This document shows positions 9,127 to 19,329 of a stretch of 64,000 nt of DNA, one piece after another. Below the pieces are notes generated by a model. The model made no database searches. It was not told the origin of the DNA and was given only the letters and a program-made list of their open reading frames with translations. Origin of the DNA: Actinomarinicola tropica (GTDB lineage Bacteria; Actinomycetota; Acidimicrobiia; Acidimicrobiales; SKKL01). The DNA lies in assembly GCF_009650215.1 (NCBI RefSeq), contig NZ_CP045851.1, positions 2,445,001 to 2,509,000 of the forward strand. Direction: 5' to 3'. Made by a program: the position numbers and the translations under genes. Position 1 is the stretch's first letter; every line of letters starts with the position of its first letter.

Positions 9127-9132
9127 CAGACT
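9127..9132 (+). promoter_or_regulatory. -10-like hexamer CAGACT, leaderless promoter
   Basis: CAGACT lies 6 nt before a GTG at 9139. The same TGGCAGACT string precedes the thioredoxin gene start at 32642 by 7 nt. Confidence 0.4.
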
Positions 9133-9138
9133 GCGCGG

Positions 9139-10104
9139 GTGCGGGTCCGGACGGGTGCGGCGGTCGTGGCGGTGATCGCCGTCCTCGGTGGGTGCTCGGC
9201 CGATCGCGACCGGGCGTCGCCGACGACCACGACGGAGGCCCCGCCAGCGGCGGCCGATGCGCAGACCGGCGACGCCGATCTGCTGAGGAGCTACGTCGAC
9301 GCGGTCAACCGAGGCGATCTGGACACCGCCGACGAGATGCGGTGCACGCCCGTGCGGGCCGAGGACGAGCAGACGCTCGAGTCGATCGCCTCCCAGGCAC
9401 GGCGCCTGGTGGAGGAGCGTGGTCCCACGGTGGTGGTGTCCATCGAGCCCGTGGACACGGGGTTCTACCCGCCGATGGAGGGCGGCGACCCTGCGGCCTA
9501 CGCGATGACGATCGCCAACGACGACAGCGACGAGGGACGACTGCTCGTCCACGTGGTGACCGAGGACGGAGGCCGCCGACTGTGCGGGTCGAACCCCGAG
9601 GCGGCTGAGCGGCTCCACGGTGAGGCCCGGCCGGCGCTCGGCGACCTCGGTCCGACATCGGTCGGTCCGCGCGACCTGATGCCCGATGTGCAACTGGCTG
9701 ACCACGAGGTCGTCTACGACGAGCGGGGCACACCACCCGACGGGGCCACGGACAGCTGGGGACGCAGCTGGCAGCACCACGAGCACGGCGGCTGCTCGAC
9801 CGGCGCGTACCGGTTCGGCGAGGGAGGAGCCCCCGCGTGGGCGGCAGAGCTGCTCGCTGACTACCTTCCCGACGCGATCGACAGCTTCGAGCTGCCGGGG
9901 CGGGACGGCGTGGTCGGCGTGCGGGTGCTCGCGTTGGGCTGGCTGAGCGTGCAACCGCCGGGATCAGGTCCCTACGTCGACGAGCTCGTCGCTCTCAGAG
10001 GCGACACCGTCCTCTGGGCGGGCTGCGGAGCCATGGAGCCCGGCTCGGGTCACGAGCAGACCATTCGGCTGATGGACGCCATGCTCGACAATGCGGACGG
10101 CTGA
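9139..10104 (+). CDS. lipoprotein, unknown function
   Basis: 321 residues from GTG at 9139. Another GTG at 9109 would add ten residues, but the shorter form gives a standard lipoprotein signal: RVRTG, a hydrophobic core and the lipobox VLGGC. A Thr-rich linker (TTTTEAPPAAADA) follows. The mature part begins LLRSYVDAVNRGDLDTADEMRC, which looks like a helical NTF2- or DUF4878-like start, then continues into a second unidentified region with HHEHGGCSTGAYRF. Three cysteines in the mature part could form disulfides. It interrupts the run between prfB and ftsE on the opposite strand. Confidence 0.72.
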   Translation: MRVRTGAAVVAVIAVLGGCSADRDRASPTTTTEAPPAAADAQTGDADLLRSYVDAVNRGDLDTADEMRCTPVRAEDEQTLESIASQARRLVEERGPTVVVSIEPVDTGFYPPMEGGDPAAYAMTIANDDSDEGRLLVHVVTEDGGRRLCGSNPEAAERLHGEARPALGDLGPTSVGPRDLMPDVQLADHEVVYDERGTPPDGATDSWGRSWQHHEHGGCSTGAYRFGEGGAPAWAAELLADYLPDAIDSFELPGRDGVVGVRVLALGWLSVQPPGSGPYVDELVALRGDTVLWAGCGAMEPGSGHEQTIRLMDAMLDNADG

Positions 10105-10122
10105 CCGAGCAGCGGCTCAGTC
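10103..10122. terminator. possible bidirectional terminator hairpin
   Basis: GACCGAGC and GCTCAGTC can pair (one mismatch) around a 4-nt loop exactly between two convergent stop codons. No T-run follows, so the assignment is tentative. Confidence 0.35.
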
Positions 10123-11235
10123 CGTCTGCTCGTCCTCGGCGCGGCGCCAGCGCAGGTAGCTCTCCATGAACGGGCCGACGTCGCCGTCGAGCACCGCCGA
10201 GGGGTTGCCGACCTCGAAGTCGGTCCGCAGGTCCTTCACCATCTGGTACGGCTGCAGCACGTAGGACCGGATCTGGCTGCCCCAGCCGACCTCGCGCTGC
10301 TCACCGGCGATCTCGGCCAGCTCGGCGGCCTTCTTCTCCCGCTCCAGCTCGGCCAGCTTGGCGGCAAGGACCTGCATGGCCCGCTCCTTGTTCTGCCGCT
10401 GGCTGCGCTCGTTCTGGCACGAGGTGACGATGCCCGTCGGGATGTGGGTGATGCGGACGGCGGAGTCGGTGACGTTGACGTGCTGGCCGCCGGCCCCCGA
10501 CGAGCGGTACGTGTCGATGCGCAGGTCCTTCTCGTCGATGTCGACCTGCACGTCGTCGGCCCCCTCGTCGAACGGGTAGACCGCCACCGACGCGAACGCG
10601 GTGTGCCGCCGCGCCTGGGAGTCGAACGGCGAGATCCGCACCAGGCGGTGCACGCCCCGCTCACCCTGCAGCAACCCGTAGGCGTAGCGGCCCTTGACGA
10701 TGAACGTCGCCGACATGATGCCGGCCTCCTGGCCGGCGGAGACCTCGTCGAGCTCGACGTCGAAGCCCTGCTTCTCCGCCCACCGCAGGTACATGCGCAG
10801 CAGCATCTCGGCCCAGTCCTGGGAGTCGGTGCCGCCCGCGCCGGAGTGGACCTCGCAGATCGCGTCGGCCTCGTCGTGCTCGCCGGAGAACAGCGAGCGC
10901 AGCTCGAGCTCCTCGAACCGCCGCCGCAGGTCGTCGATCGCCTCGTCGATCTCGGGCTCGAGCGAGTCGTCGCCCTCCTCACGAGCCATCTCGTGGAGGG
11001 TCTCGGCGTCGTCCACCGCGCGGGTGAGGTCGTCGTAGAGACCGAGGTCGTCGTTCACCTGGGTGAGCTCGGACGTGACCTTGCGGGCACGTTCCTGGTC
11101 GTCCCACAGGTCGGGGCGCGACGCCTCGGTCTCGAGCTGGGGCTGGCGAGCGCGCAGCTCCCCCACCTTCAGGTAGTGCTCGGCCTCGGCGAGGCGCTGA
11201 CGCAGCGCCTTCAGGTCGTCGGTGGCGTCACGCAC
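10117..11235 (-). CDS. prfB: peptide chain release factor 2
   Basis: 372 residues. The stop-codon recognition tripeptide SPF (residues 202-204) marks RF2, which reads UGA and UAA. The catalytic GGQ motif is at residues 249-251 in SSGAGGQHVN. The gene is continuous from its GTG start at 11235: there is no in-frame UGA near codon 25 and so no programmed +1 frameshift, as expected for this phylum. It begins only 3 nt after the secA stop, so secA and prfB form an operon. Confidence 0.96.
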   Translation of the reverse strand: MRDATDDLKALRQRLAEAEHYLKVGELRARQPQLETEASRPDLWDDQERARKVTSELTQVNDDLGLYDDLTRAVDDAETLHEMAREEGDDSLEPEIDEAIDDLRRRFEELELRSLFSGEHDEADAICEVHSGAGGTDSQDWAEMLLRMYLRWAEKQGFDVELDEVSAGQEAGIMSATFIVKGRYAYGLLQGERGVHRLVRISPFDSQARRHTAFASVAVYPFDEGADDVQVDIDEKDLRIDTYRSSGAGGQHVNVTDSAVRITHIPTGIVTSCQNERSQRQNKERAMQVLAAKLAELEREKKAAELAEIAGEQREVGWGSQIRSYVLQPYQMVKDLRTDFEVGNPSAVLDGDVGPFMESYLRWRRAEDEQTD

Positions 11236-11238
11236 GGC

Positions 11239-13971
<2,733 letters not shown>

Positions 13972-13981
13972 GAGGGAGTCG

Positions 13982-13987
13982 AGTGTA
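13982..13987 (-). promoter_or_regulatory. -10 hexamer TACACT before secA
   Basis: TACACT lies 10 nt before the secA ATG and 6 nt from the end of the upstream gene on the same strand. It predicts a near-leaderless secA-prfB transcript. Confidence 0.4.
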
Positions 13988-13993
13988 CCGACG

Positions 13994-14635
13994 TCAGGCG
14001 GCCGAGCCCGAGCGCAGGGACCGGTGCAGCCCCTCGATCGCCGCCCGCAGCTCGGTGCGCGCCGCCTCGGCCGGGATCCCGGCGCTGGCGGCGGCCTCCT
14101 CGAGCGACGCGCCGTCGGCCAGCGCCCCGACGAGCCGCAGGTGCGCCTCGGTCGGCCGCCACGCCGCCGGGTTGGCGGCCGCGGCGTACGGGTCGGTGAG
14201 GCGGCCGAGCTCGTGGCCGATGCGACGCAGGAGCGCCCGCCCGAGGTGGACGCCGCCGGCCATGACGTCGGCGATCACGTCGGGCAGGACCTGCATGGCC
14301 TCCTCCTTGCGGAGGTGGCCGATCGCACCGGCGCAGATCGCCCCCGAGATCTCGTCGAGGTCGTCGGAGACGGTGAGGACGAGGATGCGGGTCCAGGGGC
14401 GCCGGGTCGTGATCTCCTCGGTCGCCGACGCGCCGTCGCCGTCGGGCATGCGCAGGTCCATGACGACCACGTCGGGCGCGTGCTCGAGGGCCTGCTCGAC
14501 CGCCGTGCGGCCCGTGTCGGCCTCGGCGACGACGTCGAGGCCGGCGTCCTCGAGGGCGGTGACGACCGCACGGCGGAACAGGGCGTGGTCGTCGCAGACG
14601 AGGATCCGGAGGCGGTCCTCCTCGTGGCCGGTCAT
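13994..14635 (-). CDS. orphan response regulator with a degenerate C-terminal HTH
   Basis: 213 residues. The receiver domain covers about residues 10-125 and keeps the acidic pair in VCDDHALF, the phospho-acceptor Asp in [12 protein letters not shown], the switch Thr in VLTVSDD and the Lys in HLRKEEA. The tail from about residue 160 ([19 protein letters not shown]) follows the spacing of a NarL/LuxR helix-turn-helix, but several DNA-contact positions are unusual, so binding is not certain. No sensor kinase gene is nearby. TAGCCT 7 nt before the ATG suggests its own leaderless promoter. It sits between hpf and secA. Confidence 0.8.
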   Translation of the reverse strand: MTGHEEDRLRILVCDDHALFRRAVVTALEDAGLDVVAEADTGRTAVEQALEHAPDVVVMDLRMPDGDGASATEEITTRRPWTRILVLTVSDDLDEISGAICAGAIGHLRKEEAMQVLPDVIADVMAGGVHLGRALLRRIGHELGRLTDPYAAAANPAAWRPTEAHLRLVGALADGASLEEAAASAGIPAEAARTELRAAIEGLHRSLRSGSAA

Positions 14636-14642
14636 CGGCGGG

Positions 14643-14648
14643 AGGCTA
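14643..14648 (-). promoter_or_regulatory. -10 hexamer TAGCCT, leaderless promoter
   Basis: TAGCCT lies 7 nt before the response regulator ATG at 14635. Confidence 0.5.
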
Positions 14649-14671
14649 CCGCCCCGGCGTCCGCCGTCGGG

Positions 14672-15001
14672 TCAGCCCGTCGCCACGTGATGGCGGCGGC
14701 GACGCTCCCGCTCGGTGCGCAGACGCTCGAGGCGCCGCTCCAGCTTGAGCACCGTGCGCGCCACCGCTGCCGGCACGTCGGGACCGGAGGCTCGGGCGAC
14801 GACCAGCTCGCCGCCACCGCTCAGCACGACCTCGCACCCCACGCGGTCGGAGATCCGCGGGTTGTGCTCGACCGACAGGTGCACGTCGGCGTGGACGAGC
14901 CGGGGATCGAAGCGATCGAGCCGGCCGATCGTCGCGGCGACGGCGTCGTCGAGGCCGAGCGGCATGTCGGAGTGCTGGACGCTGAGCGTGATCTGCACCA
15001 T
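14672..15001 (-). CDS. hpf: short ribosome hibernation factor (HPF/RaiA domain)
   Basis: 109 residues, the size of a single HPF/RaiA domain. IGRLDRFDPRLVHADVHLSV, then CEVVLSGGGELVVARASG, then VARTVLKLERRLERLR fit the beta-alpha-beta-beta-beta-alpha pattern. Such proteins bind the 30S decoding region and silence ribosomes in starvation or stress. The long form with a C-terminal dimerisation domain, common in Gram-positive bacteria, is not present, so 100S dimer formation by this copy is doubtful. A strong ribosome site, AGGAAAGGGG, precedes the ATG, and TACGAT at 15039-15044 is a candidate -10. Confidence 0.75.
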   Translation of the reverse strand: MVQITLSVQHSDMPLGLDDAVAATIGRLDRFDPRLVHADVHLSVEHNPRISDRVGCEVVLSGGGELVVARASGPDVPAAVARTVLKLERRLERLRTERERRRRHHVATG

Positions 15002-15038
15002 GGCCCCTTTCCTGGGCGTCCTCGACGCCTCTGGTGGA

Positions 15039-15044
15039 ATCGTA
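15039..15044 (-). promoter_or_regulatory. candidate -10 hexamer TACGAT of hpf
   Basis: TACGAT lies about 37 nt before the hpf ATG. Unlike many neighbours this gene would have a leader with a strong ribosome site. Confidence 0.35.
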
Positions 15045-15077
15045 CGGAGGGGCTCGAACCGCGGACATGGCCGAAGG

Positions 15078-15683
15078 TCACGACGACGGCGGACCGGAAG
15101 GCGGAGGTGTGGCACCGGCGACGAGACCCGTGACCTGGCGCGCCCCGGCCTCACCCAGCGCCCGTCCGGCGGCACCCAACGTGGCGCCCGTGGTGACCAC
15201 GTCGTCGACGAGCAGGACCGCTCGACCGGCCGCCCGTCGATCGCCGCAGAACTCGACGCCCTGCTGCCGCTCGGCGGCCGCGCGGCCCGTCTGGGCCGGG
15301 CCGTCCCGCCGCCGCAGGAGCAGCATCGACGGGCGACGGATGCGCCGGGCGACGGCCCGGGCGAGAAGCTCGGAGTGGTCGAACCCCCGGCGCCGACGCC
15401 GCCCGCGGGTGGTGGGCGCCCAGGTGACGACCTCGATGTCGCCGTCGGCCGGCAGCGCCGCCACCATGGCGTCGGCCAGCCAGCCCACGGCAGCCCGCGC
15501 GTCGCGGTACTTGACGCCGGCGACGAGGAGCCGCGCCGCCCCCTCGTAGCGCAGAGCGGCGTGGACGGCGACGAGGCCGTCGGGGCAGGGCACGGGCGGT
15601 GACGGCTCGAGCAGCTCGACGCACTCGGGGCATGGCGCGCCGTCGGGCCGCCGGCAGATCGGGCAGAGGGTGGCGAGCAGCAT
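15078..15683 (-). CDS. ComF family phosphoribosyltransferase-like protein
   Basis: 201 residues. An N-terminal zinc finger of the form CPIC...CPEC (from about residue 7) is followed by a type-I phosphoribosyltransferase fold with the signature AVLLVDDVVTTGATLG. ComF proteins are linked to DNA uptake and recombination in competent bacteria, but in actinobacteria the role is not established. The ATG at 15683 begins directly at the zinc finger, the usual family start; an upstream extension would be Pro/Gly/Arg-rich. The CACGAT hexamer 6 nt upstream may be its -10. Confidence 0.82.
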   Translation of the reverse strand: MLLATLCPICRRPDGAPCPECVELLEPSPPVPCPDGLVAVHAALRYEGAARLLVAGVKYRDARAAVGWLADAMVAALPADGDIEVVTWAPTTRGRRRRRGFDHSELLARAVARRIRRPSMLLLRRRDGPAQTGRAAAERQQGVEFCGDRRAAGRAVLLVDDVVTTGATLGAAGRALGEAGARQVTGLVAGATPPPSGPPSS

Positions 15684-15748
15684 GGACCCATCGTGCGGAG
15701 GGGGTGTGACATCGGCTAACCACTGCGGAGCCGCCGGCGGCGCGTCGG

Positions 15749-15754
15749 TAGCCT
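15749..15754 (+). promoter_or_regulatory. -10 hexamer TAGCCT, leaderless promoter
   Basis: TAGCCT lies 6 nt before the GTG at 15761. The TAG is also an in-frame stop. Confidence 0.5.
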
Positions 15755-15760
15755 GCCGCC

Positions 15761-16420
15761 GTGTCCGTCGCCCCTCCCCCGACCCCGGCGTTCGTCCCGC
15801 CGCGCCACGAGCTGGTCCGCCGCCTCCCACCCCTGCTGCTCGGGTTGGTCCTGTGCGGGTTCGGCATCGCGCTGACCGTGAACGCCGACCTCGGACTCGG
15901 GCCGTGGGACGTCCTCCACCAGGGCGTGAGCGAGCTCACCGGTATCCCGGTCGGGACCACGGCCATCCTCGTCGGCGCGGTCGTGCTGCTGAGCTGGATG
16001 TGGATCCGCGAGCGCCCCGGGATCGGCACGATCGCCAACATCGTGGTGATCGGCCTCACGATCGACCTCGTCCTGCTCTGGCTCCCCGAGCCCGAGGCCA
16101 TGCCGCTGCGGATCGCCTTCTTGCTGGTGGGTGTGTTCCTCTTCGGCCCCGGCTCGGGCTTCTACATCGGCGCCGGCCTCGGCCCGGGACCGCGGGACGG
16201 CCTCATGACCGGCATCGCACGGCGCGGGCCGTCGGTGCGCCTCGTGCGCACCGGCATCGAGCTGACGGCCCTGGCCCTCGGCATCCTGCTCGGCGGCACC
16301 GCCGGCATCGGCACGGTCCTGTTCGCGCTCACGATCGGGCCGAACGTGCAGTTCTTCCTCCCCCGCCTCGCCGTCGACCGCCCGACGCCCGACCCGTCCG
16401 ACGCGCCCGACCTCGTCTGA
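15761..16420 (+). CDS. YczE/YitT-like integral membrane protein
   Basis: 219 residues and about five hydrophobic segments. ALTVNADLGLGPWDVLHQGVS and the later FYIGAGLGPGPRDGLMTGI are the repeated G-x-GPWD / GPGPRD signatures of the YczE/YyaS family. The family is thought to be transporter-like, but the substrate is not known. The GTG at 15761 is supported by TAGCCT 6 nt upstream. It is divergent from the comF gene. Confidence 0.78.
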   Translation: MSVAPPPTPAFVPPRHELVRRLPPLLLGLVLCGFGIALTVNADLGLGPWDVLHQGVSELTGIPVGTTAILVGAVVLLSWMWIRERPGIGTIANIVVIGLTIDLVLLWLPEPEAMPLRIAFLLVGVFLFGPGSGFYIGAGLGPGPRDGLMTGIARRGPSVRLVRTGIELTALALGILLGGTAGIGTVLFALTIGPNVQFFLPRLAVDRPTPDPSDAPDLV

Positions 16421-16483
16421 CCCCGGCTCGGACCCCCTCGGCGCTGCCCGACCCCTCGGCCCGGTCCGACCGCGCCGCCTGAC

Positions 16484-16530
16484 GGTTGGGCGCGACATCC
16501 GGCGCACCTGACGCCAACCGCGCCCAACCA
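16484..16530. repeat. palindromic intergenic repeat, copy 1
   Basis: GGTTGGGCGCG at 16484-16494 pairs with CGCGCCCAACC at 16519-16529, giving an 11-bp perfect stem. The loop also has inner GGCG/CGCC pairing. The 43-nt core 16488-16530 is repeated once just downstream. Confidence 0.8.
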
Positions 16531-16538
16531 CCCCCGTC

Positions 16539-16581
16539 GGGCGCGACATCCGGCGCATCTGACGCCAACCGCGCCCAACCA
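16539..16581. repeat. palindromic intergenic repeat, copy 2
   Basis: This is 43 nt long and identical to 16488-16530 apart from one C-to-T change. The left arm is shortened because GTTGGG is replaced by GTCGGG. Confidence 0.8.
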
Positions 16582-16773
16582 CTTTGGGGGGGGAGCGGGG
16601 TGACGAGAGTTGGGGTGTCAGGCATGGGTCGTCCGAGGCCCCGCACCCTCGGCCCCGAGTGGTGGTGCCAGCACCCCCCGCGGACGCCTGGTGCCACCCT
16701 CGCCGGACACCGAGGCCGTCCCCGACGATGTGGCCTCCACCCGACGCCGTCGGGCCGTACCTGGAGGAGACCC

Positions 16774-17286
16774 ATGTCCCGCACCCACCTGCCCACCCGC
16801 CGATCCCACCGCCTGGGGGTCCTCGGCGCCGCGGCGATCCTCGCCCTCCTGCCGGCGGCCTGCGGCGGTGACGACGACGTCGCGACGCCGGATCCCGGGG
16901 TGGCACCGGCCGGCGGCGAGGCCCCGACGGACGCTCCGGTCGGCGATGGGGTCCCCAAGGAGTGTGCGACCTTCATCGGCATCATCGAACCGGCCGACCC
17001 GGCGGTGCTCGACACGCTGCCGGCCGACTGGCCCGAGCCGCCCGCCGGCAGCACGCTCTGCAGCGGCAGCGGATCCGGCGGCACCACGACGGTCCAGTAC
17101 GCCACCGACGTCGCGCCCGCGGAGATCCTCGCCCACTACGAGTCCGAACTCGGCGCGGACTGGAACGTCGCGCGGGAGGCCGGCGCCGGTGACGAGATCC
17201 TGACCGGCTACCGGGACGCCATCGGCATCCAGGTGCAGCCCCGCGACGGCGGCTTCCGGATCGCGCTCGCCGACGACGCCGTCTGA
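16774..17286 (+). CDS. small lipoprotein, unknown function
   Basis: 170 residues. The N-terminus (PTRRSHRLG, a hydrophobic stretch, then the lipobox LLPAAC) is a clear lipoprotein signal. After an Ala/Pro/Gly linker, the mature region contains a CATF...STLCSG cysteine pair and YATDVAPAEILAHYESEL, a pattern seen in small exported proteins with a beta-alpha domain that I cannot name. The ATG is well fixed by GGAGGAGA at 16763-16770. Confidence 0.75.
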   Translation: MSRTHLPTRRSHRLGVLGAAAILALLPAACGGDDDVATPDPGVAPAGGEAPTDAPVGDGVPKECATFIGIIEPADPAVLDTLPADWPEPPAGSTLCSGSGSGGTTTVQYATDVAPAEILAHYESELGADWNVAREAGAGDEILTGYRDAIGIQVQPRDGGFRIALADDAV

Positions 17287-17300
17287 GGGGGTTCTCCCCC
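17287..17300 (+). terminator. possible terminator hairpin
   Basis: GGGGG and CCCCC pair around TTCT immediately after the lipoprotein stop. A second CGCCGT/ACGGCG stem follows at once. There is no T-run. Confidence 0.3.
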
Positions 17301-17445
17301 GCCGTCGGACCGCAACGGCGTGACGGCTCGCATGGGTCCCGACGTCCTCGTGTCCTACGGCCCTGGTCGGACCACCGGATCTGTGTCTCCGTGTCCCGCG
17401 GGGGATCCGTCAGCGCGGGCGGGACCATCGACAGGAGGATCGGCG

Positions 17446-18495
17446 ATGAAGGCTCTCGTGTACCACGGACCCGGCGACAAGCGATGGGAGGAGGTGCCCG
17501 ATCCGGCGCTCGTGGACGCGACCGATGCGATCGTCCGCGTCGACACCACCACGATCTGCGGCACGGATCTGCACATCCTGAAGGGGGACGTGCCAGCGGT
17601 GACCGACGGGCGCATCCTCGGCCACGAGGCGGTCGGCACGATCGAGTCGGTCGGCGATGCGGTCACGACCGTGCGGCCGGGTGACCGCGTCCTCGTGTCG
17701 TGCATCTCGGCGTGCGGCCGCTGCCGCTTCTGCCGGGAGGCCCGGTACGGGCAGTGCATCGGAGGCGGAGGGTGGATCCTCGGCCACCTCATCGACGGCA
17801 CCCAGGCCGAACGGGTCCGCGTGCCCTTCGCCGACACCTCCACCTACCGGGTGCCGGAGGGCGTCTCGGACGAGCAGGTCCTCGTGCTCTCGGACATCCT
17901 GCCCACCGGCTACGAGGTCGGCATCGTCAACGGGCAGGTGCAGCCGGGCGACGTCGTGGCGGTCGTGGGCGCCGGGCCGATCGGGCTCGCGTCGATCATG
18001 GCCGCCCGCCTCTACTCCCCCAGCTCGATCGTGGCGGTCGACCTCGCCGACAGCCGCCTCACGGCGGCGGAGCAGTTCGGCGCGACGGCGACGGTCAACA
18101 ACGGCGACCGGGACCCGAAGGAGGTGATCGGCGACCTGACCGGAGGGCTGGGCGCCGACGTCGCCATCGAGGCGGTCGGCGTGCCCGAGACGTTCGAGCT
18201 GTGCACCGAGCTCATCCGTCCCGGCGGTCGTGTGGCGAACATCGGCGTCCACGGAGCGCCGGCGACGCTGCACCTCGAGGACCTCTGGATCCGGACCGTC
18301 ACCGTCACGACCGGTCTCGTGGACACCTACAGCACGCCCACGCTCCTGCGCCTCGTCGCCAGCGGGCAGCTGGACGCGGCGCAGTTCGCGACGCACCACT
18401 TCGCGCTCGACGAGCTGATGGACGCCTACGACGTCTTCGGTCGCGCCGGGGAGACCGGCGCCCTCAAGGTCGTCCTCTCCGGCGCCGGCCGCTGA
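17446..18495 (+). CDS. zinc-dependent alcohol dehydrogenase (MDR superfamily)
   Basis: 349 residues. The catalytic zinc ligands are in TTICGTDLHILKGD and GHEAVG; the structural zinc cluster reads CGRCRFCREARYGQC; the NAD(P) fold is marked by VAVVGAGPIGLAS. It should oxidise a secondary or primary alcohol, and the motifs resemble bacterial 2,3-butanediol/isopropanol-type dehydrogenases, but the substrate is not readable. The ATG at 17446 has AGGAGG about 8 nt upstream; an upstream in-frame extension is not supported. The gene stands alone and converges with an SDR gene. Confidence 0.9.
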   Translation: MKALVYHGPGDKRWEEVPDPALVDATDAIVRVDTTTICGTDLHILKGDVPAVTDGRILGHEAVGTIESVGDAVTTVRPGDRVLVSCISACGRCRFCREARYGQCIGGGGWILGHLIDGTQAERVRVPFADTSTYRVPEGVSDEQVLVLSDILPTGYEVGIVNGQVQPGDVVAVVGAGPIGLASIMAARLYSPSSIVAVDLADSRLTAAEQFGATATVNNGDRDPKEVIGDLTGGLGADVAIEAVGVPETFELCTELIRPGGRVANIGVHGAPATLHLEDLWIRTVTVTTGLVDTYSTPTLLRLVASGQLDAAQFATHHFALDELMDAYDVFGRAGETGALKVVLSGAGR

Positions 18496-18503
18496 CCCGG
18501 TCG

Positions 18504-18519
18504 CCCGCTCCTCGGCGGG
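18504..18519. terminator. possible bidirectional terminator hairpin
   Basis: CCCGC and GCGGG pair around TCCTCG between the convergent stops at 18495 and 18520. Confidence 0.35.
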
Positions 18520-19329
18520 TCAGAGGTCGCCGAGGATGCGGGCGGTGCGGGCGCGCACCAGCTCGTCGGTGCCCTCATGGGTGAGGATGTGCAGCGTCCC
18601 CTCGCGCACGGCGGTGATCACGCGCTCGGCCACCTCGTCGGGCGGCATGGCGGCGGCGAAGAAGGCTGCCGCGTCCTCCCGGCCGACGGCGGCCCGCTCG
18701 TCGGCCTCGCCCCTCAGGTGGTCGGGACGGTTGCGCGACGACTCGTAGATCCGGGTGCTCACCCACGCTGGGCACAGGATCGACACGCCGACGGCGGAGC
18801 CTGCCGCCTCGAGGTCGGCCGCCAGGGTCTCGCCGATGGCCACGGCGGCGAACTTCGATGCGTTGTACGGCCCCATGTTCGGCCCGGCGAGCAGCCCGGC
18901 CAGCGACGCGGTGATGACGACGTGTCCGTCGCCGCGCTCGACCATGGCGGGCACGAACGAGCGCAGGCCGTGGACGACGCCCCACAGGTTGACGTCGAGG
19001 ACCCACTGCCAGTCGGTGAGCCCCAGCTCCCAGATCGGTCCTCCGGCGCCGACGCCGGCGTTGAGGCAGACGACGTCCCAGCCGCCGAACACCTCGCGCA
19101 CCTCGTCGGCCAGCGCAGCCATCGAGTCGGGGTCGGACACGTCGACGACCACGCCGATCGCGTCGACGCCCTTGCCGCGCAGCTCCTCGACGGTCTCGAC
19201 GAGGGCTGCCTCCTCGATGTCGCCGACCGCGATGCGCATCCCCTCGGTGGCGAAGCGGTCGACCATGGCCCGGCCGATCCCGCTGGCCCCACCGGTGACG
19301 ACGGCGACCTTGCCGCTCAGCTCATCCAC
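18520..19329 (-). CDS. short-chain dehydrogenase/reductase
   Basis: 269 residues. The NAD(P)-binding motif TGGASGIG is near residues 12-19, NAG occurs in CLNAGVG, and the catalytic Tyr-Lys pair is in GPYNASKFAA with the Ser in ITASLAG. A classical SDR oxidoreductase of unknown substrate. The GTG start lies inside the end of the preceding SDR gene (8-bp overlap). The two proteins are similar along their length, so they look like a tandem duplication. Confidence 0.88.
   Translation of the reverse strand: MDELSGKVAVVTGGASGIGRAMVDRFATEGMRIAVGDIEEAALVETVEELRGKGVDAIGVVVDVSDPDSMAALADEVREVFGGWDVVCLNAGVGAGGPIWELGLTDWQWVLDVNLWGVVHGLRSFVPAMVERGDGHVVITASLAGLLAGPNMGPYNASKFAAVAIGETLAADLEAAGSAVGVSILCPAWVSTRIYESSRNRPDHLRGEADERAAVGREDAAAFFAAAMPPDEVAERVITAVREGTLHILTHEGTDELVRARTARILGDL

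Larger units (their letters stand above)
16421..16773. other. 353-bp intergenic region without a gene
   Basis: No reading frame here has convincing coding character. The first half contains two copies of a 43-nt palindromic repeat. The second half carries no feature I can name until the ribosome site GGAGGAGA at 16763-16770 of the downstream lipoprotein. Confidence 0.6.

Noticed and set aside
11150-11235. Programmed +1 frameshift at the start of prfB
   Set aside because: The reading frame is continuous and no in-frame UGA near codon 25 is present.
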